Below, piece by piece: positions 55,610 to 64,000 of a stretch of DNA of 64,000 bases. Source of the stretch: Latrodectus hesperus (taxonomy: Eukaryota > Arthropoda > Arachnida > Araneae > Theridiidae); contig CM075852.1 of the NCBI GenBank assembly GCA_037975125.1, positions 3,134,214 to 3,198,213 on the forward strand, read 5' to 3'. Under the pieces are notes generated by a model. It searched no databases. It worked only from the letters and a program-made list of their open reading frames with translations, and was not told the DNA's origin. Position numbers and translations under genes: made by a program. The number at the start of each line of letters is the position of its first letter. Position 1 is the first letter of the stretch.

Positions 55610-56270
55610 TTGGGTGATAGAAAGGAAATAAATGCCTTCCGCAGTCCAGCCAGCAGAAGTCCAACATCCTCGGAAGCAATGGCAACCATTTTTCCTTGGA
55701 AGAACTTCTCAGATACTTTACATTATGAACCTACCATCTCTGCATTTAATTGCGATAATATCCCACTAACACCAAAACACATTTTTGACTGCCCTGCTAT
55801 TTTAAGATTATATGGCTTAGTTCGAGGAAAATTTCCCTTGCTCGATATAGAAAAGAGTTTATACTCCGAAAACATCAAGGAGATAGTCAGCTGTGTTCTA
55901 TATATTCATGGTCATATTTGTTGTTGTTGTTTACTAATGACACTGGGACAAGCCAAGCTCGCTATGCTATGCGAATTAAGTCTATTGGAAGTGTCTTTCG
56001 TTTTAATCAGAGCACCATGTAGGTGAAAGTGCGACTTTGCTCTACACACATGCCATATGTACCCGTTTATAGGGTAGGCAACCATTCACACCTCATTCAT
56101 ACAAGGAAAAGACAAAAGACAGGATAGATAGAGAGAGAAAGTACAACCATGCCCGAACCAGGATTCGAACCCAGGACCTCCCTATCCGCAGTCAGGCACG
56201 CTGACCACTAGACAAGTTGGTCGGCATGGTCATATTATAGTTCTCCTTATGGATACGGCACCAACCAACC
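55610..56270 (+). mobile_element. Non-LTR retrotransposon C-terminal fragment interrupted by a SINE
   Basis: The plus frame contains FNCDNIPLTPKHIFDCPAI and later ENIKEIVSCVLYIHGHI, the post-RNase H end of a Jockey/I-type LINE ORF2. At 55918 it is interrupted by a SINE. The LINE resumes at 56237 (IVLLMDTAPTNQLS) and ends in a caaccaaccaac tail. A GC-richer stretch upstream, 55530-55620, may also belong to it. Confidence 0.75.
55919..56224 (-). mobile_element. Full-length (CAA)n-tailed tRNA-derived SINE nested in a LINE, 12-bp target duplication
   Basis: catggtcatatt is present at 55907-55918 and 56225-56236. Between them, on the minus strand, lies a tRNA-like head with A-box tagtggtcagcgtgcc and perfect B-box ggttcgaatcc, a ~200-bp body and an (aac)n tail. 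It is homologous to 42717-43004 and to the fragment at 19103-19226. Confidence 0.9.
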
Positions 56271-57999
<1,729 letters not shown>

Positions 58000-58167
58000 A
58001 AGCAAAATTAGAAATATCATAGGCAAAAATTGAAAGATACAAGAATAGATATAAAAATTGAAAAATAAAAGAGTAGATATAAAATAATTCTTATACTTAG
58101 CGATACATTCAGCGCAAAAGCAGCTAAAATAAAATTACTAAAATATAATTATTTTAAGTTTTTTATA

Positions 58168-58240
58168 AAATTAATCAAAAACCAAGTGGAGAATAATAAT
58201 ATATTTATAAAATTAGTCAAAAACCAAATTGAGAATAATA
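58168..58240 (+). repeat. ~38-bp tandem duplication
   Basis: ataaaatta(a/g)tcaaaaacca and the following gagaataataat occur twice in a row with a few differences. Confidence 0.75.
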
Positions 58241-58465
58241 ATCAAATACTAGATGTAGAATATACAATAAAAATACGAAATATAGTAAACAGATGGATAC
58301 CAATGTGGTCAACACCCCCTGAAGAAGCTGGCCATGTTGTTACTTCCTTCCATTTTCCTTTATTATATTTTCTTGGAAATTTTAAACTATATATTGAACA
58401 TTTTCCCATCTGTTTACTATATTTCGTATTTTCAATGTATTATTCTACATCTAGTATTTGATTAA
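58237..58465. repeat. Fold-back element, ~60-bp inverted arms
   Basis: 58237-58296 is nearly identical to the reverse complement of 58406-58465 (shared: aatcaaatactagatgtaga and aatacgaaatatagtaaaca). The ~110-bp loop is non-coding as far as I can see. Confidence 0.85.
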
Positions 58466-59313
58466 TTTTATAAAATTTTACAATTATATACATATATATA
58501 TGTATATATGCATGAACATAATAATTATATGAATATTTTGAAAGCACAAGTTTAAGGCGGTTCAAAAAAGAAGAATGAGGAAATGCATAAAAATTTTATA
58601 AATAAAATATTGGAAGATGAAAGTTATTAAAAGAAAAAGTCAAAATAACTTATATAAATTCCAAATAATATTTACAGATGTACTGATTTGAATGCAGTCA
58701 ATAGCGTTATTTGATTTTAAGTTTTACAAATAATATTTTATCTAAATCTCTTCTTCTTTCTTCTAAAAAAGTTCATAAGCAACTGACGAGCACACTGAAT
58801 TTTATTTACACTATAGCACACTCAATCCCTCAACTATCGAGAATTTTTAAGGCTTAGTCATTCAATCACAGAACCATTTAATCTCGATTAAAGCATAGCT
58901 TGCAAAATTCAGTATGAATTAAAGTCTACTGTGAAGATCGTTGGACGTCATAAACTGGTGGATCCCCTCTGATACAGTTTCAAGTTGGAAGACAAGGACA
59001 TTAGTTCCAGGGTCACAATTATGAGTCGACTGTAATACTAAGTTATGCTTTCAATGAGTTATGTCTTCAGAAATATTCACTAAAAGTCGTTAAAATTTAC
59101 TAAATTTTGACGTAGAAAAATGTAAATCAAAATGAAATTCAAAATTTAACATTCTAAACGAAAAATTATAGCGTAAATCTACCGTATTAGTTAATGCTAG
59201 TAACTGTAATTAGAGAGAGTATTTTCTGATGAGAAAACGTAATCAAGAAAATATTTATCTGTTCTTATATCTTTATTAAGCACTTTTATCATGAAAATAT
59301 TAACAGGTAGGGA

Positions 59314-59315
<2 letters not shown>
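58466..59315. other. Spacer
   Basis: Nothing recognised. Confidence 0.45.

Positions 59316-59405
<90 letters not shown>
59316..59405. repeat. (TA)n microsatellite
   Basis: Uninterrupted TA run. Confidence 0.95.
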
Positions 59406-59407
<2 letters not shown>

Positions 59408-60686
59408 TAAAATTATTAATGTCGATGCATCATAAAATATATTTTTTTATCTTTTTCTAACAAAATCGTCTTTTTTCTAAAAGTTCCTAAAACGTTTTAT
59501 CATATCAAATTATATTGAAGAAATTTCCCTTTATGTATAAAATTCAACTAATTTTCAGAATAAAATAGTATACACATTTTAATTTTAGCACACTAAAATA
59601 TTGCATTATTATGAATTTAGGTAAAAATTCACCAGTCGTGATATATTTATGATTAAGGGAAGAAAATTTATTAATATGAGAAAGATATTTTTGGTAAAAT
59701 ATTTAATTTCGCCATGATAAATTTACATAATCTATTACGGTATATATTTCTAATCATTAGCACTTATTTTTGAAATTTGTTGCAAAGATAAATTTTTTCC
59801 AGGTACTCTAGAAAGTAGGATCTGTTGCTATAAATAGAAGAAAAATCCATAGTTAGTCTAGACCAAGCTATGACATATCTGAAGAAGGTCATAAATATCT
59901 AACAGAAATGCAATTTTAGGAAGAAGTTGTATCACTATTTAAGACATTCGCTCTCATAATAATTTATTCGTCTTAATTAAAGATCAGATTTTAAATTATT
60001 TAATGTATTCAAATCTTTTTAGAATGTTCTATTATTGCGGTTACAATCTAATATTTCAAAAATTTATAATTTTAAATGCTTATTTTTCCATAATTTTAAT
60101 TGATAATAATTTTTTATTATTAAAAATATGTTAATTCAAACTCATAAAGTTCTTTTGATAAAGGATAAATAATTTTTAAACTAAAAATGAATATTTTATT
60201 TCTTAAGAAAGGTAATAGTTAATAAAAAATGTATATTAAAAATATAAAAATATCAAAATAATATTATTATACACATCTTAATTGCATCTAAGCAATATAA
60301 ACGTTAAAATTATATGTTTAGGCTTCAAAAATATAATATTTTTATAATTTAAAGTTCTTTCCTATTTGGAATAATTGTTACAAAATTTTAAAATATGATT
60401 TGAATAGAATGCTAGTTACGTTTTTCGAAAATATTTCATTCAATTTAAATTTTTATGAAAAATAATTGTGTATAAAACTGAATGCAAATACTTATTCTTA
60501 ATTTCCCTTCACGTAGTTTTTCTGCAAAATTATTTGTTTTTAGACTATTAGAAAAAAATGTATCAATGCAGTTTTGTTAAGGTTTGACATTGCGTTTGAT
60601 TGCAATCGACAAATTAACCAGAAAACATTGTTAGAAATAATTATCTTTTATAAATTTATATTCTTAAACATTTGAAATAAATTAGA
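59406..60686. other. Spacer before the 93-bp satellite
   Basis: AT-rich; nothing recognised. Confidence 0.45.
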
Positions 60687-63600
60687 GTGAATTTTTATAT
60701 ATTGTCAGATTAAAATTTATTATGATTTGCACTTTATATTTTGATTTAACCAGCAAAATTTTCCTTATTAGGGTTAATTGTGAATTTTTGTATATTGTCA
60801 GATTAAAATTTATTATGATTTGCACTTTATATTTTGATTTAACCAGCAAAATTTTCCTTATTAGGGTTAATTGTGAATTTTTGTATATTGTCAGATTAAA
60901 ATTTATTATGATTTGCACTTTATATTTTGATTTAACCAGCAAAATTTTCCTTATTAGGGTTAATTGTGAATTTTTGTATATTGTCAGATTAAAATTTATT
61001 ATGATTTGCACTTTATATTTTGATTTAACCAGCAAAATTTTCCTTATTAGGGTTAATTGTGAATTTTTGTATATTGTCAGATTAAAATTTATTATGATTT
61101 GCACTTTATATTTTGATTTAACCAGCAAAATTTTCCTTATTAGGGTTAATTGTGAATTTTTGTATATTGTCAGATTAAAATTTATTATGATTTGCACTTT
61201 ATATTTTGATTTAACCAGCAAAATTTTCCTTATTAGGGTTAATTGTGAATTTTTGTATATTGTCAGATTAAAATTTATTATGATTTGCACTTTATATTTT
61301 GATTTAACCAGAAAAATTTTCCTTATTAGGGTTAATTGTGAATTTTTGTATATTGTCAGATTAAAATTTATTATGATTTGCACTTTATATTTTGATTTAA
61401 CCAGCAAAATTTTCCTTATTAGGGTTAATTGTGAATTTTTGTATATTGTCAGATTAAAATTTATTATGATTTGCACTTTATATTTTGATTTAACCAGAAA
61501 AATTTTCCTTATTAGGGTTAATTGTGAATTTTTGTATATTGTCAGATTAAAATTTATTATGATTTGCACTTTATATTTTGATTTAACCAGCAAAATTTTC
61601 CTTATTAGGGTTAATTGTGAATTTTTGTATATTGTCAGATTAAAATTTATTATGATTTGCACTTTATATTTTGATTTAACCAGCAAAATTTTCCTTATTA
61701 GGGTTAATTGTGAATTTTTGTATATTGTCAGATTAAAATTTATTATGATTTGCACTTTATATTTTGATTTTACCAGAAAAATTTTCCTTATTAGGGTTAA
61801 TTGTGAATTTTTGTATATTGTCAGATTAAAATTTATTATGATTTGCACTTTATATTTTGATTTAACCAGCAAAATTTTCCTTATTAGGGTTAATTGTGAA
61901 TTTTTGTATATTGTCAGATTAAAATTTATTATGATTTGCACTTTATATTTTGATTTAACCAGAAAAATTTTCCTTATTAGGGTTAATTGTGAATTTTTGT
62001 ATATTGTCAGATTAAAATTTATTATGATTTGCACTTTATATTTTGATTTAACCAGCAAAATTTTCCTTATTAGGGTTAATTGTGAATTTTTGTATATTGT
62101 CAGATTAAAATTTATTATGATTTGCACTTTATATTTTGATTTAACCAGCAAAATTTTCCTTATTAGGGTTAATTGTGAATTTTTGTATATTGTCAGATTA
62201 AAATTTATTATGATTTGCACTTTATATTTTGATTTAACCAGAAAAATTTTCCTTATTAGGGTTAATTGTGAATTTTTGTATATTGTCAGATTAAAATTTA
62301 TTATGATTTGCACTTTATATTTTGATTTAACCAGCAAAATTTTCCTTATTAGGGTTAATTGTGAATTTTTGTATATTGTCAGATTAAAATTTATTATGAT
62401 TTGCACTTTATATTTTGATTTAACCAGCAAAATTTTCCTTATTAGGGTTAATTGTGAATTTTTGTATATTGTCAGATTAAAATTTATTATGATTTGCACT
62501 TTATATTTTGATTTAACCAGCAAAATTTTCCTTATTAGGGTTAATTGTGAATTTTTGTATATTGTCAGATTAAAATTTATTATGATTTGCACTTTATATT
62601 TTGATTTAACCAGCAAAATTTTCCTTATTAGGGTTAATTGTGAATTTTTGTATATTGTCAGATTAAAATTTATTATGATTTGCACTTTATATTTTGATTT
62701 AACCAGCAAAATTTTCCTTATTAGGGTTAATTGTGAATTTTTGTATATTGTCAGATTAAAATTTATTATGATTTGCACTTTATATTTTGATTTAACCAGC
62801 AAAATTTTCCTTATTAGGGTTAATTGTGAATTTTTGTATATTGTCAGATTAAAATTTATTATGATTTGCACTTTATATTTTGATTTAACCAGCAAAATTT
62901 TCCTTATTAGGGTTAATTGTGAATTTTTGTATATTGTCAGATTAAAATTTATTATGATTTGCACTTTATATTTTGATTTAACCAGCAAAATTTTCCTTAT
63001 TAGGGTTAATTGTGAATTTTTGTATATTGTCAGATTAAAATTTATTATGATTTGCACTTTATATTTTGATTTAACCAGCAAAATTTTCCTTATTAGGGTT
63101 AATTGTGAATTTTTGTATATTGTCAGATTAAAATTTATTATGATTTGCACTTTATATTTTGATTTAACCAGCAAAATTTTCCTTATTAGGGTTAATTGTG
63201 AATTTTTGTATATTGTCAGATTAAAATTTATTATGATTTGCACTTTATATTTTGATTTAACCAGCAAAATTTTCCTTATTAGGGTTAATTGTGAATTTTT
63301 GTATATTGTCAGATTAAAATTTATTATGATTTGCACTTTATATTTTGATTTAACCAGAAAAATTTTCCTTATTAGGGTTAATTGTGAATTTTTGTATATT
63401 GTCAGATTAAAATTTATTATGATTTGCACTTTATATTTTGATTTAACCAGCAAAATTTTCCTTATTAGGGTTAATTGTGAATTTTTGTATATTGTCAGAT
63501 TAAAATTTATTATGATTTGCACTTTATATTTTGATTTAACCAGCAAAATTTTCCTTATTAGGGTTAATTGTGAATTTTTGTATATTGTCAGATTAAAATT

Positions 63601-64000
63601 TATTATGATTTGCACTTTATATTTTGATTTAACCAGAAAAATTTTCCTTATTAGGGTTAATTGTGAATTTTTGTATATTGTCAGATTAAAATTTATTATG
63701 ATTTGCACTTTATATTTTGATTTAACCAGCAAAATTTTCCTTATTAGGGTTAATTGTGAATTTTTGTATATTGTCAGATTAAAATTTATTATGATTTGCA
63801 CTTTATATTTTGATTTAACCAGAAAAATTTTCCTTATTAGGGTTAATTGTGAATTTTTGTATATTGTCAGATTAAAATTTATTATGATTTGCACTTTATA
63901 TTTTGATTTAACCAGCAAAATTTTCCTTATTAGGGTTAATTGTGAATTTTTGTATATTGTCAGATTAAAATTTATTATGATTTGCACTTTATATTTTGAT
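60687..64000. repeat. 93-bp satellite array, about 35.6 copies, running off the window edge
   Basis: The unit starts gtgaatttttgtatattgtc and recurs every 93 bp with almost no divergence. The main variant is cagaaaaattt instead of cagcaaaattt, with the A at 61312, 61498, 61777, 61963, 62242, 63358, 63637 and 63823. Spacings of 2, 3, 2, 3, 12, 3 and 2 units show a 5-unit (465-bp) higher-order period. Because 93 is divisible by 3 and one minus-strand frame lacks stops, an ~1100-codon open frame appears. It contains no ATG and is not a gene. Confidence 0.97.

Noticed and set aside
56140..56224. Functional tRNA gene suggested by a perfect B-box
   Set aside because: It is the head of a SINE with body, (CAA)n tail and target duplication; the acceptor stem is not intact.
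60682..63987. 1101-codon minus-strand open frame of 31-residue repeats
   Set aside because: Pure by-product of the 93-bp satellite. No ATG in any unit, near-identical DNA repeats, and it simply follows the array to the window edge.
60757..64000. Telomeric repeat suggested by ttaggg in each 93-bp unit
   Set aside because: Only one hexamer per 93 bp, not tandem, and the expected arthropod telomere repeat is TTAGG.

Overview
The window is AT-rich eukaryotic nuclear DNA. It holds introns with canonical GT/AG splice sites, long (TA)n tracts, satellite arrays, non-LTR retrotransposon tails, tRNA-derived SINE-like elements and Tc1-like DNA transposons. The combination suggests an arthropod, most likely a spider; the Tc1-like and RNase H-tail families resemble those I know from orb-weaver genomes. 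That placement is inference, since there is no rRNA or mitochondrial marker.

Positions 1 to about 32,200 are dominated by one plus-strand gene, a PDE2-type (cGMP-stimulated) cyclic-nucleotide phosphodiesterase. I can chain 23 coding exons from 1178 to the stop at 31983-31985. They encode 680 residues with intact frame at every junction: most of GAF-A, a linker, a complete GAF-B with the known cGMP contacts, and a complete catalytic HD domain. The 5' end lies upstream of the window. The introns carry (TA)n tracts, two SINE-like insertions with target-site duplications (one just upstream of the first exon), a SINE fragment, an RTE-type LINE fragment, and a deleted TIR transposon.

Positions 32 to 39 kb are mostly featureless AT-rich spacer with one 5'-truncated LINE tail (36044-36441, perfect 11-bp target duplication). 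From 39452 to 42130 lies a 57-bp satellite in 47 copies. The 42.7 to 51.4 kb stretch is a transposon cluster: a full SINE, a MITE-like element, a possible ISXO2/Merlin-type transposase exon preceded by a hairpin and a repeated motif, a structurally complete but frameshifted Tc1-like element, and a heavily decayed second Tc1-like copy.

At 52065-52976 is a 304-codon lysine-rich open frame that begins exactly at a splice-acceptor-like sequence; I do not recognise it. Positions 53.4 to 56.3 kb hold two more LINE tails (one with a SINE nested in it), a tRNA-like SINE head and a 4 x 143-bp tandem repeat. The last 6 kb contain two large (TA)n tracts, a fold-back repeat, and a 93-bp satellite (60687 to the window edge) with a 465-bp higher-order pattern.

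The only gene I can assign a function to is the phosphodiesterase. I found no operon-like or defence-like system. The features best worth a second look are the unrecognised 52 kb frame, the two highly homogeneous satellites, and the hairpin/motif cluster at 45.2 kb.
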